Of a DNA stretch of 64,000 nucleotides, positions 16,333-25,297 are shown piece after piece (position 1 is the stretch's first letter; each line of letters opens with the position of its first letter). Source of the stretch: Pseudanabaena sp. PCC 6802 (GTDB taxonomy: Bacteria; Cyanobacteriota; Cyanobacteriia; Pseudanabaenales; Pseudanabaenaceae); NCBI RefSeq assembly GCF_000332175.1, contig NZ_KB235911.1:1-64000 (forward strand), written 5' to 3'. Both the position numbers and the translations under genes were made by a program. The notes under the pieces were generated by a model, which saw only the letters and a list, made by a program, of their open reading frames with translations, was not told the origin of the DNA and searched no databases.

Positions 16333-16425
16333 TTAAGCATAAGTTCAAACCACATTGTTTAAGCTCTATAATGCTTAAGTCAAAAGACAAGCCGTCAAAC
16401 TTGCCGAATATACAGGAATGCTTAA
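16333..16425. promoter_or_regulatory. Repeated TTAAGCAT boxes between petJ and petR
   Basis: The divergent intergenic region holds TTAAGCAT at 16333-16340 and its inverse ATGCTTAA at 16371-16378 and 16418-16425. Spacings are 38 and 47 bases, and a partial TTTAAGC lies at 16358. BlaI-like dimers bind short inverted repeats near promoters, so these are candidate PetR operators for petJ and for autoregulation of petR. This is inference from placement and repetition. Confidence 0.5.
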
Positions 16426-16476
16426 TATTCTTGCCATTATTGTTGATTTATCCCTGAAGCGTAGACAAAGTAATTT

Positions 16477-16896
16477 ATGGTTCCTCTTCCCAACTATCGT
16501 CCCAAGCAGTTGTCTCTGGGGCCTCTAGAGACAGAGATTCTGCATCTCATCTGGGAGCTTGGTACTACGACAGCCAGAGAGATTCACGATCGCATTCTCT
16601 CCGATCCCGATCGCGAGCTAACCTACTCATCAGTCATCACCGTATTGTCGCGGTTGGTCAAGAAAGGCTGGCTGACTTCCCATAAGCGCGGCAAAATCCT
16701 GTTTTGGCAGGCTGCCATTTCGCGCCCTGAAGCACAGGCATTAGAAGCCCACGAGCGGTTAAATCGATTTTTGGAAGTGGGCAATGCTGATATTGTGGCG
16801 GCCTTTGCCGATGAACTCGATCTTGCTAGCGTCGATCGCTTAGAAGCGATCGCGCAGCGGCTAAAAGCGATTCGCCAGGAACGGGAGGAAAGATAA
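16477..16896 (+). CDS. petR: BlaI/CopY-family repressor PetR
   Basis: 139-residue winged-helix regulator of the BlaI/MecI/CopY family: LGPLETEILHLIWELG, TAREIHDRIL and TYSSVITVLSRLVKKGWL are the DNA-binding domain, and the C-terminal helix is for dimerisation. In Synechocystis the orthologous PetR represses petJ and activates petE, and the membrane protease PetP removes it when copper is present. Here it is divergent from petJ and its stop overlaps the petP start by one base (TAATG), exactly that arrangement. Confidence 0.9.
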   Translation: MVPLPNYRPKQLSLGPLETEILHLIWELGTTTAREIHDRILSDPDRELTYSSVITVLSRLVKKGWLTSHKRGKILFWQAAISRPEAQALEAHERLNRFLEVGNADIVAAFADELDLASVDRLEAIAQRLKAIRQEREER

Positions 16897-17795
16897 TGCA
16901 CGTAATCATAATTATGGTGGTATTGAGCTTAGCCTGGTGTTTGAGGTGGATTTATCCTGGTTTGCTCAATTTCTCGGATATCGATCTGGGTGGATATCAA
17001 GCGCGATGGCAAAAAATTCTGTTCCTATTTCTATTCCCACCTTTGCTCATCCTGATGACAGCGATCGCCGTGCTCTGCATGGGGCCAACTGGGCAGATGC
17101 TGGGGTTTCATGGTGGCTGGTTTAGCTATGCGATCGCGATCGCTTTTCTTGGCTATGCGATCGTTTGGGGTTGCACGCTTGGGGCACAAGGTATCATTGC
17201 TGCACGCAAGATTGCTCGCTATCCTCACAGCGAATTTGCAACTCAATTAGCGGGGCAAACGGTGAGGGAGCTGGATTCTCCCCAGATCTTTGCCGCCCAA
17301 GTTGGGTTTTGGCGACCTCAACTTGCGGTCAGTCAGGGCATGTTGCAGGCACTCGATCCGATTCACTTGGAAGCGGTTTTGAAGCACGAACAGGCACATT
17401 ACCATTATCGCGATACCTTTTGGTTCTTTTGCTTGGGATATATCAGACAAGTAACGAGGTGGTTGCCGCATACGGATGCTCTATGGCAAGAACTGTTGTT
17501 ATTGCGAGAAATGCGTGCCGATCGCTGGGCTGCTCAGTATGTAGACAGACTGGTATTGGCAGAAGCGTTATTATGGTCTGTGAGTAGCGCGTTAGTTTAC
17601 GTGGCGCAGCCAATCGCGCCGGAGTCAGAAATTTTCTGTGCTGCTTTTAGCTACCCCACACCGCGCAGCCGTCTCGAAAAAAGGATTGATGCTATTTTAG
17701 ACGAGACTGTACCTGAGCCTGAATCTAATAATCTCCTGTTGGGTTTGCTAGTCCTCTCTTTACTACCTTTAACCTCTATTCCATTTCACTCTTAA
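16896..17795 (+). CDS. petP: BlaR1-like M56 membrane metallopeptidase PetP
   Basis: 299-residue membrane protease with several helices (about residues 1-20, 40-62, 75-100 and a C-terminal one at about 280-297) and the zinc motif HEQAH (H164, E165, H168) followed by the downstream acidic segment RADRWAAQY. It lacks the penicillin-sensing domain of BlaR1. Its partner in Synechocystis degrades PetR in response to copper, switching cytochrome c6 to plastocyanin use. Translationally coupled to petR. Confidence 0.88.
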   Translation: MHVIIIMVVLSLAWCLRWIYPGLLNFSDIDLGGYQARWQKILFLFLFPPLLILMTAIAVLCMGPTGQMLGFHGGWFSYAIAIAFLGYAIVWGCTLGAQGIIAARKIARYPHSEFATQLAGQTVRELDSPQIFAAQVGFWRPQLAVSQGMLQALDPIHLEAVLKHEQAHYHYRDTFWFFCLGYIRQVTRWLPHTDALWQELLLLREMRADRWAAQYVDRLVLAEALLWSVSSALVYVAQPIAPESEIFCAAFSYPTPRSRLEKRIDAILDETVPEPESNNLLLGLLVLSLLPLTSIPFHS

Positions 17796-17801
17796 AATTT
17801 C

Positions 17802-18191
17802 ATGATGCGAAAGTCTTTGCTTTTTCTATTACCAATTGCAGCACTACTCTCTACTACTTCGATTTCTGGTCTGAGCGCACAGAGTAAGGTTGAGAAAAGA
17901 TGCGGTTGGTTCCAAAACCCCACACCAGCAAATGCTTGGCTGAGCGATCGCGATGGTTTGTGGTTAATTTCTTCCCAAGGTGGCTATCAGGCTCAAGGTG
18001 ACTGGCCGCCAGAGTTCCCGCCCAATCAATGGATTCGTACAAATGTGGGCAGTTATGGCTATGGCTGTGCTTGTTTTGATGTCACGGTAGATCGCTCGAC
18101 CAACCCAAAACGTATAGTTGAGATTAAGTCTGCGCAAGCCCAGGCTCTGAAAGTATGTCGCACCGATCCCAATCTGCGCGAACCAGGGTAG
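17802..18191 (+). CDS. Exported DUF4087 protein
   Basis: 129-residue protein with a signal peptide (residues 1 to about 26, ending SGLSAQ). The mature part matches DUF4087: EKRCGWFQNPTPANAWLSDR, ISSQGGYQA, and a cysteine pair in GYGCACFDVTVD. Family function is unknown. It begins 6 bases after petP, so it is probably the third gene of that operon; a link to copper is possible but unproven. Confidence 0.82.
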   Translation: MMRKSLLFLLPIAALLSTTSISGLSAQSKVEKRCGWFQNPTPANAWLSDRDGLWLISSQGGYQAQGDWPPEFPPNQWIRTNVGSYGYGCACFDVTVDRSTNPKRIVEIKSAQAQALKVCRTDPNLREPG

Positions 18192-18210
18192 CGATCGCGA
18201 TGAACGCGAA

Positions 18211-18234
18211 AGCCCTGCAGCTACTTGCAGGGCT
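18211..18234. terminator. Shared hairpin between convergent genes
   Basis: AGCCCTGCA-gctact-TGCAGGGCT, a 9-bp perfect stem between two converging genes. There is no T-run on either side, so it is a plausible but not classical bidirectional terminator. Confidence 0.6.
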
Positions 18235-18270
18235 AGAAACAGAACTAGTTTTGGAGCTATCTGCTTAAGT

Positions 18271-18753
18271 TTATTGGCAGCTTAGCTTGCCGCTGTTGGT
18301 GTAGGTGTAGGTGCCATAGGTACCGTTGACCGTGCGGCAAACCTGACCTTCTGAATAGTTAGTAGTTTTGTCATAGGTATAGTCCGTGCCGTTGTAAGTA
18401 CCGCTGCGATTGGCATTGCGGACTCCCGTTTTGGTGGTTTTGTCGTAGTCGTTGCTGACCGTGCCAGAGCCGTTGTTGCCATTGTTGCGCGTCCAGCTAG
18501 TATTTCTGCGATTGCTAAAGTTGGTGCTGGTATTGCTGTAGTTACTCTGACCTTTAAACGTATTGCCAGTGCCGTCGTTGTAGTTAGCTCTGCAGCCGCC
18601 CTGGGTCGTGTTGCCGAGGCAACCTGCTGCTCCGTTAGTGCTGCGAACTCCACCAAAACGAGCTTGGGCGTGTGCTGCCGATATGTGGAAAGGGGCAGCG
18701 AGAATGATAGCGGAAAATGCGGCGATCGCGGTCTTATTAGCTAAAAATTTCAT
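18271..18753 (-). CDS. Secreted Asn/Gly/Thr-rich protein of unknown function
   Basis: 160-residue protein with a clear signal peptide (to about residue 30, SAAHAQA). The mature part is low in hydrophobics and rich in Asn, Gly, Thr, Ser and Tyr, with recurring YDKTTK / YDKTTN units and four cysteines (CLGNTTQGGC near the N-terminus and QVC...SC near the end). No domain is recognised. A long frame on another register of the same strand is a codon-composition shadow. Confidence 0.75.
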   Translation of the reverse strand: MKFLANKTAIAAFSAIILAAPFHISAAHAQARFGGVRSTNGAAGCLGNTTQGGCRANYNDGTGNTFKGQSNYSNTSTNFSNRRNTSWTRNNGNNGSGTVSNDYDKTTKTGVRNANRSGTYNGTDYTYDKTTNYSEGQVCRTVNGTYGTYTYTNSGKLSCQ

Positions 18754-18862
18754 GGGATCGACTCCTGTTAACCTTTTGTGAACTTTTGTTGTCTTTAAGC
18801 TACCAAGAATAACTGGAGTGCGTCATCGGACATAGGTCACGACTTAGGCATGACTTTAGTTA

Positions 18863-18975
18863 TATAGCGGTTTTCAGATCGGAAAGAGTAGGGGGTTTGG
18901 GGGCGTTGCCCCCAAGAAGGGGTTCTACCCCTTCACCCCGGCAATAAAACCTGTTCTCAATTGAAAAACGCTATA
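18863..18975 (+). repeat. Family A MITE, copy 5
   Basis: 113-bp copy in forward orientation (TATAGCGGTTTTCAGATCGG first). It lies between the secreted protein gene and cupS in a stretch (18754-19045) with no other content that I can support. Confidence 0.92.
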
Positions 18976-19045
18976 GTTTAAAAAACATCTCGGTTAAAAA
19001 AGATGTATCTATCAAACTGGACTCCAGGCAGAGATGTCAGTCAGA

Positions 19046-19513
19046 CTAGCCGCAGATACCAGTTTCCATGCTCTTGCGACCGGAAGCCATAATGTTGGCT
19101 ACCCAGTGCGGGCGCATGAGGATGACGTTGTCGATGACGTGGATGATGCCGTTATCTGCTTCGATGTCGGCGGCGACGACAGTGGCATTATTCACTTCAA
19201 AGGCATTGTCATCGATATCGATTTCAATGGTTGTACCTTCAAGTGAGGTTACGGTCTTGAGCTTAGCCAGATCTTCTTTTTTATATCTGCCAGAAACTAC
19301 ATGGAATGTGAGAATTCTGGTCAGTTGAGGGATATTTTGTACTAGGGTTGTAATGGTGCCGGGTGGGAGTTTGGCAAATGCGTCATCATTTGGTGCAAAG
19401 ACCGTAAAGGGGCCTGGGCTTTTGAGCGCATCGACCAGATTTGCAGCCTGTACCGCTGTGACTAGAGTTGTAAATGCACCTGCTCCTACAGCAATATCAA
19501 CAATATCAGCCAT
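19046..19513 (-). CDS. cupS: Fasciclin-domain protein CupS
   Basis: 155-residue single fasciclin (FAS1) domain: [19 protein letters not shown], the [16 protein letters not shown] box, [10 protein letters not shown] and [12 protein letters not shown]. It has no signal peptide and therefore is cytoplasmic. It is the last gene after ndhF3, ndhD3 and cupA, the position of CupS (Sll1735 in Synechocystis), the small subunit of the NDH-1MS CO2-uptake complex that associates with CupA. It lies 18 bases after cupA. Confidence 0.93.
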   Translation of the reverse strand: MADIVDIAVGAGAFTTLVTAVQAANLVDALKSPGPFTVFAPNDDAFAKLPPGTITTLVQNIPQLTRILTFHVVSGRYKKEDLAKLKTVTSLEGTTIEIDIDDNAFEVNNATVVAADIEADNGIIHVIDNVILMRPHWVANIMASGRKSMETGICG

Positions 19514-19531
19514 GTGTTTCTCTAATCTCCT

Positions 19532-20848
19532 TTATCTATAACTTTGTTTTTGGATGTTGCGCAGGCGGGCTGCTTCATTCATGCCATATTTACGGTTGCA
19601 GAATCGATTGATCTGTCCCTCAAAGTAGGCGCGATTTGCCAGCAAATGTTTGGGATTGGGATCGTCAAGTGGATAGAAAAAGGCGGCGCGTCCGGCCTGG
19701 ATTACCGCAGAGGTAACGCAGTACATCGATCGCTGAAAACTAACTGCCAATTGAATCAGCGTGTCATCCTCGCCGCGACAGTGTTGCTTGTAGTATTCCA
19801 CCAGATAGGGCGGTAAGAAATGGAACATGTCTTGATGGAGCAGCGTAGGTGGAATACCTGCCGTGCCTACAGGGAACTTGTCGGCATAGAGAACTCCATA
19901 GTGGAAGTCATTTTGATCGTCTGGTACCTGACCCGCTTGAGCGTTGTAGGATTTAGTGCCACGGAAAGGAGAAGTGCGATAGAACACTGCCTCTACATAG
20001 GGAAATGCTGCTTCGTACAGCCAGGTAAAGCCTTTTGACTTAGGAATGATTTCATAGCATTCTCCCCTGATATAGACGTGATGGTAGATGGGACGACCGG
20101 CGATCGCAAAAATCCCGTTAATCAGAAAGTTCATCGCATCGGGTACGCTGGCTATTTTGCCTTCATCGTAGAGATCGCTCATCTCAAAGAAGACCGGAGC
20201 CATAATTTCCCAAAATAGACCCAGATTGGCGTAGTAGGACATCTGACGGCACTGTTCCAGGAATAAATCGGGGAAGAGCTTGTACAGCCCCAGCATCAGC
20301 GGGTTGTATTTGAAATAGGCTTTGATGGCGCGATCGGCATTGGCTTTGTATTCGTCGCTGTCGAGATAGGGATCGAACTGACCGCCCATATTCCGATGCC
20401 AGAGCATGGCTCGCATGCACTCTTCGGCAAATTCCATATTGATGCGATCGTGCCACCAGTGATGGAAAAGGCGAGGGATTTTCATTTTCAGTTCTCCCTT
20501 GTCCATGAACTCCAGGAGTTCCTTGTGCGCTGTGGCATAACCGCGCCAGATTCTCAGATCCGCATCGTCACCGGCATAGTGATTGTGCAGTTCTAAATAT
20601 TCCTTGGGCAGGAAATACTTAAAGAAAGGCAAGGGATCGAGAAAGACACGTTCGGCAATGTAGAGGAGGTCGCGCCAGTAGAAATCCATCGGGACAGCAT
20701 AGGCTTTGTATAAGCCAATAATCTGCATGAGATTCTCTGGGGTGTCGGGTAGCATCGCACCACCTGCTTCGAGGCGATGGATGACATCCGCAAATTCGTG
20801 CTGAGAAGGGGGCAGCTTCGTGCCGGGTTGTGGTGGGGCTTGTACCAT
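19532..20848 (-). CDS. cupA: CO2 hydration protein CupA (ChpY)
   Basis: 438-residue hydration subunit of the inducible, high-affinity NDH-1MS complex. Metal-site block: LFHHWWHDRIN with H130, H133 and R135, followed by MLWH. It aligns along its length with the CupB of this window but has an extra stretch (about residues 85-125) before this block. It is flanked by ndhD3 (23 bases upstream) and cupS (18 bases downstream), which identifies it as CupA rather than CupB. Confidence 0.94.
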   Translation of the reverse strand: MVQAPPQPGTKLPPSQHEFADVIHRLEAGGAMLPDTPENLMQIIGLYKAYAVPMDFYWRDLLYIAERVFLDPLPFFKYFLPKEYLELHNHYAGDDADLRIWRGYATAHKELLEFMDKGELKMKIPRLFHHWWHDRINMEFAEECMRAMLWHRNMGGQFDPYLDSDEYKANADRAIKAYFKYNPLMLGLYKLFPDLFLEQCRQMSYYANLGLFWEIMAPVFFEMSDLYDEGKIASVPDAMNFLINGIFAIAGRPIYHHVYIRGECYEIIPKSKGFTWLYEAAFPYVEAVFYRTSPFRGTKSYNAQAGQVPDDQNDFHYGVLYADKFPVGTAGIPPTLLHQDMFHFLPPYLVEYYKQHCRGEDDTLIQLAVSFQRSMYCVTSAVIQAGRAAFFYPLDDPNPKHLLANRAYFEGQINRFCNRKYGMNEAARLRNIQKQSYR

Positions 20849-20871
20849 GATTGAAAATTCCTAGATAATTC

Positions 20872-22455
20872 CTAATTTTGATTTTGAAGTGATGGAGGGC
20901 TAGCGAGAGAAACCTGCGTGCTGGTCGGGATAGCTGCAACCATTTGATTCGTTGTTGCTTCGCTCCAGCGCACCAGCCAGGTGGGCTGCACGCCTAGGAA
21001 AATAATCAGCACAGTCAAAATTAAGGCAGGAACCTGTTCGGTAAAGGTAATGCGCGGATAGTAGGATTTCTCATTATCTAACTTGCCGAAACAAGTGCGA
21101 TTGAGCAGAATCACAAAATACACGGCAGTAAAACCCGTTCCCACGATGCATAGCAACGTGGAGATGGGGAATTTGGCAAAACTACCCTGAAATATTAAGA
21201 ACTCCGAGATAAAGCCCACCATGCCTGGAATCCCAGCACTGGCCATACCGCCAAATACCAACATGGCACCGATCGCTGGCAAACCACGAATGGGATTGAG
21301 CAATCCGTTCAAGACATCGAGTTCGCGCGTTCTAACTTTGGTTTCGATCACGCCGACCAGATAGAACAGAATCGCTAGAATTAATCCGTGACTCACCATC
21401 TGGGATACAGCACCAACCATGGACAAGGGGGTAGCAGCCGCGCAGGCCAGCAGAATATATCCCATGTGACCGATGGAGCTATAGGCCACCATGCGTTTGA
21501 TATCTTTTTGAGCGATCGCCACGATCGTGCCATACAATACGCCAGCAGCAGCCCAGATCGCAAACCAGGGGGCAAAGTAAGCCCACGCCTCGGGGAACAT
21601 GCCCAAACAGAAACGGATAATGCCATAGGCACCGAGCTTAGCCAGAATACCGCCCAGGAGAATCGCGGTTGGCGTGGATGCTTCCACGTATGTATCTGGC
21701 AGCCAGCTATGTAAAGGCACGAGTGGGGTTTTAATCCCAAATCCAATCAGTAACGACAGTAGAATGGGAATCTGCAAGCTCAGCGGTAAGGCGGCACCTT
21801 TGAGCGTGGCATAGTCAAAGGAAGGATTGGGGTTAGCGGCAATCCAGCCGAAAGCCACAAAGCCAGCCAGAATCAAAATGCCAGAAATCGCTGTATAAAT
21901 CAGAAACTTCATCGCCGCCTTTTCGCGTTTGGCACCGCCCCAAATCGCAATCATCAAATAGAGCGGAATTAGTTCCAGTTCGTAGAACAGAACGAACAGC
22001 AGCACGTCCTGCGCCAAAAAAGCACCAGCCAGTCCGGCATTAATCAGGAAAACCAGGGTATAGAACAGTTTGGGACGTTCTTGCTCGATGGGAGTACTGA
22101 GTACAACTAACCAGGTAAGCAGCGCATTCAGAACGATCAACGGTAGCGAAATCCCATCTACACCAAGACTATAACTGATCCCCAAAGATTGCAGCCAGGG
22201 AAAATGCTCCTGGAACTGCATGGTCGATCTACTAATATCAAATTGAGTAGTTAGATAGATCGATAACCCAAGAACGATCGTAGCGATCGCTAAGGCCAAA
22301 TTCCTGAGCGTGGCGTTGGCGGTGCTGGGTTTAAGCACGGATAAGGGGGGTGCTTTACCATCGGATGTATTTGCATAAGTGGTGTCGGTGGCGATCGGCA
22401 AGAAGCCGATCAGTAGGGCACCCATAATTGGCAACCAGATCAGACTACTGAGCAT
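20872..22455 (-). CDS. ndhD3: NDH-1 subunit NdhD3
   Basis: 527-residue antiporter-like membrane subunit. It has the FYELELIPLYLM helix with essential Glu, LPDTYVEASTPTAILL, and the KRMVAYSSIGHMGYI segment, with about 14 membrane helices. It closely resembles the NdhD at the start of the window, but sits with ndhF3, cupA and cupS and so belongs to the inducible NDH-1MS module. Confidence 0.94.
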   Translation of the reverse strand: MLSSLIWLPIMGALLIGFLPIATDTTYANTSDGKAPPLSVLKPSTANATLRNLALAIATIVLGLSIYLTTQFDISRSTMQFQEHFPWLQSLGISYSLGVDGISLPLIVLNALLTWLVVLSTPIEQERPKLFYTLVFLINAGLAGAFLAQDVLLFVLFYELELIPLYLMIAIWGGAKREKAAMKFLIYTAISGILILAGFVAFGWIAANPNPSFDYATLKGAALPLSLQIPILLSLLIGFGIKTPLVPLHSWLPDTYVEASTPTAILLGGILAKLGAYGIIRFCLGMFPEAWAYFAPWFAIWAAAGVLYGTIVAIAQKDIKRMVAYSSIGHMGYILLACAAATPLSMVGAVSQMVSHGLILAILFYLVGVIETKVRTRELDVLNGLLNPIRGLPAIGAMLVFGGMASAGIPGMVGFISEFLIFQGSFAKFPISTLLCIVGTGFTAVYFVILLNRTCFGKLDNEKSYYPRITFTEQVPALILTVLIIFLGVQPTWLVRWSEATTNQMVAAIPTSTQVSLASPPSLQNQN

Positions 22456-22539
22456 AATTTAAGGTTTGGTGGAATTTAAAGTGGAATTTAAAGTTTTTAG
22501 TCATAAAGTGGTCAATGCCCACCCTACAACAGGCTGGAT

Positions 22540-24405
22540 TTAGGTACGGATGGCGAAACCGAGTACTAAAAGTATCAAAACCGCTATCCCGACTAAAATA
22601 GTTAGCAGATATCCCTGAGATTGGCCGACGGTGCTGTACTTCAGGTTTTGACCGCTCCAAATTGTTGCCAATCCAAACAGCCTGCCAAAGCCATCGATAA
22701 AGTAGCGATCGAACGCATCAGAGAGTTTAGAAATCCAGTCAACTCCAAAAACTATGCTCATTTTGTAGAGTTTAGCCGTGTATAGATCGTAGGAGAGAAA
22801 ATCTTGCAGGGCTTTACTGGGAAGGGATACGGGCTTAGCTACCTTGTCATTCAGGTAAAATCCAGCTCCCGCCGCCAATCCGATCGCACTGGACGAAATT
22901 AAAACAATGGATGAGGGTTCCGTCAGGACTGACCATCCAGGAACGACCTGCCAAACGAACAACAATTGGGGAACGTGCAGGACAATACCCATCAGAAATA
23001 CCATTGGTAAGGCCATCGGCCAGTGGATTTCGGGCGATCGCTCGGTCATTTGCTTGGGTTTACCGCCAAAGATGAGGCCGAACGTGCGGACGAGGCTAAA
23101 GGCAGTGAGGGCATTGACCAAAAACAGGACGGCGACTAACCAGGGCTGAGTTTGCCATGCTGCTTCCGTCAGTTGCTGTACGGCCCAGAACGATCCGAAG
23201 GGAGGTATAGCTACTAAGCCCAGAGTGCCGACTACAAATGAGAATCCACTCACCGGACGACGAGACCACAGCCCACCATAGAGTCGTAAGTCTTGCGTGG
23301 TGCAGTTCCAGATCGCGCCGCCAATACTCATCACCAGCAGCGCGATCGCGACGGCATAGGCGAACATCAGCAACAGAGCCGTATTAGTTTGATGCAGTCC
23401 AACCGCGATGAAGGCTAGACCCATGTAGGCGCTGACCAAATAAGAGAGCGCTCGCTTGGCATCAATCTGGGCGATCGCAATTAAAGTGCCACCGATAGCC
23501 GTAGCAGCACCGATCGCGATCGTGGCGGTCATTACCACTGGAGACAGAGAAAGCACCGGCTCTAGCTTCACCAATACCCAAGCTCCGGTGGCAACCACAA
23601 CAGAATTACGCAAAATCGTACTGGGTAAAGGACCTTCCATAGCTTCATCCAACCACAGGTGTAGCGGAAACTGGGCGCATTTACCCATCGGCCCCGCCAG
23701 TAGAGCTAAGCCCACCAGAGTAGCGATGGTTGGATCGACATTGGCTGTTTTAGCCCAAGCTGCTAGCTCGGTAAAGTCCCAGGTACCTGCCAAAGGCAAC
23801 AGAGCCACAACACCCATGAGGAGTATTAAGTCTCCTATCCGTTTGGTTAAGAAAGCATCCCGCGCGCCCGTTATTACGAGGGACTGGTTAAACCATAAGC
23901 CTACTAATAGGTAAGTGCCGAGCGTGAGAATTTCTAGAATTACATAACTGAAGAACAGCGAGTCGCATAGAACCAGGGCTGTCATCCCTGCTTCAAATAA
24001 GGCTAGTAAGGAAAAGAAGCGCGCCCAGCCCCAGTCCATCTCCATGTAGCCAATCGCATAGATCTGAGTGAGGAGGTTCAGACCGCAGATTAAAGCTGCT
24101 GCCCCCACTGCTACTTCAGATATTTCTAGAGAAATGGTCAGATCGAGATTGGCAACTTTCAGCCAGGGAATAAATAGTTGCTGTGGGGGCTGACCCCAAA
24201 TGTCCCTGAGCGCCAGGAGGCTCTGAGTCAGAGCGAAAAAGGTGGCGATCGCATTGACATAACCCGCCGGTCTCGGTCCCGTCCGACGTGTAATGGATGG
24301 GAACCAGAGCACCGAAATGAATGTTCCTGCTAGGGCGTAGCAGGGGATTAGCCATATAGTCTGGAGAACTATGGAATTCATTGATAATTGTCTATGGAAG
24401 AACAA
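22540..24405 (-). CDS. ndhF3: NDH-1 subunit NdhF3
   Basis: 621-residue NuoL/NdhF-type proton-channel subunit with about 16 helices and the C-terminal amphipathic segment (DLYTAKLYKMSIVFGVDWIS). Landmarks are LICGLNLLTQIYAIGYM, KCAQFPLHLWLDEAMEGP and KRALSYLVSAYMGLAF. It is the first gene of ndhF3-ndhD3-cupA-cupS. In cyanobacteria this operon is induced at low CO2 and repressed by the LysR-type NdhR/CcmR; no such regulator is in the window. Confidence 0.94.
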   Translation of the reverse strand: MFFHRQLSMNSIVLQTIWLIPCYALAGTFISVLWFPSITRRTGPRPAGYVNAIATFFALTQSLLALRDIWGQPPQQLFIPWLKVANLDLTISLEISEVAVGAAALICGLNLLTQIYAIGYMEMDWGWARFFSLLALFEAGMTALVLCDSLFFSYVILEILTLGTYLLVGLWFNQSLVITGARDAFLTKRIGDLILLMGVVALLPLAGTWDFTELAAWAKTANVDPTIATLVGLALLAGPMGKCAQFPLHLWLDEAMEGPLPSTILRNSVVVATGAWVLVKLEPVLSLSPVVMTATIAIGAATAIGGTLIAIAQIDAKRALSYLVSAYMGLAFIAVGLHQTNTALLLMFAYAVAIALLVMSIGGAIWNCTTQDLRLYGGLWSRRPVSGFSFVVGTLGLVAIPPFGSFWAVQQLTEAAWQTQPWLVAVLFLVNALTAFSLVRTFGLIFGGKPKQMTERSPEIHWPMALPMVFLMGIVLHVPQLLFVWQVVPGWSVLTEPSSIVLISSSAIGLAAGAGFYLNDKVAKPVSLPSKALQDFLSYDLYTAKLYKMSIVFGVDWISKLSDAFDRYFIDGFGRLFGLATIWSGQNLKYSTVGQSQGYLLTILVGIAVLILLVLGFAIRT

Positions 24406-24411
24406 GCATAC

Positions 24412-24427
24412 TTAGAGTATTAACTAA
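24412..24427 (-). promoter_or_regulatory. Candidate LysR-type box upstream of ndhF3
   Basis: TTAG-N8-CTAA (TTAGTTAATACTCTAA read on the minus strand) lies 7 bases upstream of the ndhF3 start. It fits the loose T-N11-A rule of LysR regulators such as NdhR/CcmR. The rest of the 312-bp gap (24406-24717) holds the divergent promoter region and no gene that I can support. Weak evidence. Confidence 0.3.
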
Positions 24428-24717
24428 TAATGTTCTGTAATAAGGCTAAAAGTCAAAGCTTTTTGACCTTGCCATGCATCGGAATACCTAATGGTTTGGC
24501 AAAGATTAATTTATATTAAGCAGTCGTCGGCCAGTTTTTCTAGACTTGCCCAGTTTGCCTAAACGCACTTTCCGGGCAAAGTCGAGGGCAAGCAGCTAAA
24601 TTTCGCTCTTGATGCGATCGTTTTGCTGATTTGTGGGAAGTATATGTCTTAAGGGGGAATGAAATGAACCTCTACCTGTCAAGTGTCAATTTAAGGAATT
24701 AAAAGGTATTTAAGGTA

Positions 24718-24969
24718 ATGCAAAAACTTTTCTCTTTGGGCGCGATCGCTACTCTCAGTGCAGCAGTTCTGGTGGGTTTTAGCGCTCCTGCTAAGGCTGG
24801 TGAAACGTCTACTGCGTGTTCTACTGATGGGGAAGTAGCTGCCTGTGCGGCAGTGGACGAACATGGTAATGCGGCGGTTTCAATAGTCGATGAGAATGGT
24901 AATCAGGTTACCGTTTCAGAAGATGCCAACGGCAATCGCACTACAGAAGTAATCGAGCAAGCTCAATAA
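24718..24969 (+). CDS. Small secreted acidic protein with D-x-x-G-N repeats
   Basis: 83-residue protein with a signal peptide ending APAKA. The mature part contains two cysteines (TACSTDGEVAAC) and three degenerate tandem units: DEHGNAAVS, DENGNQVTVS and DANGNRTTEV. Function is unknown; the D-x-x-G-N units resemble short acidic loops but I cannot assign metal binding. A strong terminator follows. Confidence 0.72.
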   Translation: MQKLFSLGAIATLSAAVLVGFSAPAKAGETSTACSTDGEVAACAAVDEHGNAAVSIVDENGNQVTVSEDANGNRTTEVIEQAQ

Positions 24970-25022
24970 GTCTGACTTGGCTACTTTTGCTCCCATAGAA
25001 ACTACAAATTAAAACTCAACAA

Positions 25023-25062
25023 GAGCCATAAATTTACGGGGGGTAAGTTTATGGCTCGTTTT
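25023..25062 (+). terminator. Rho-independent terminator
   Basis: A 15-bp stem with one mismatch (GAGCCATAAATTTAC / GTAAGTTTATGGCTC), a G-rich 5-base loop, followed by GTTTT. It ends the small secreted protein gene. Confidence 0.85.
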
Positions 25063-25080
25063 CCTATGTTTGTGTGGTTC

Positions 25081-25193
25081 TATAGCGGTTTTCAGATCGG
25101 AAAGAGCAGGGGGTTTGGGGGCGTTGCCCCCAGGTCGGGGTTCCACCCCTTCACCCCGTCAATAAAACCCGTTCTCAAGTGAAAACCGCTATA
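25081..25193 (+). repeat. Family A MITE, copy 6
   Basis: 113-bp forward-orientation copy (TATAGCGGTTTTCAGATCGG...GAAAACCGCTATA). It accounts for most of the gap between the terminator and the MFS gene (24970-25297). Confidence 0.92.
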
Positions 25194-25297
25194 TCAATCT
25201 GATTGCTTTCGATCGCCGATCGCACGAAACTAAATTATGGGAAGGAACGTACCTACTATTGCGGAGTAAATGACTAAAGCGAGCGATTTGGAAAGAT

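Noticed and set aside
18282-18656. A 124-codon frame in a second register of the same strand as the secreted Asn/Gly-rich protein
   Set aside because: It lies wholly inside a gene with a clear signal peptide, and its Ala/Thr/Arg composition is what the codon pattern of that gene would give.
24406-24717. A tRNA or small RNA in the gap upstream of ndhF3
   Set aside because: No cloverleaf or terminator could be recognised; it reads as a divergent promoter region.
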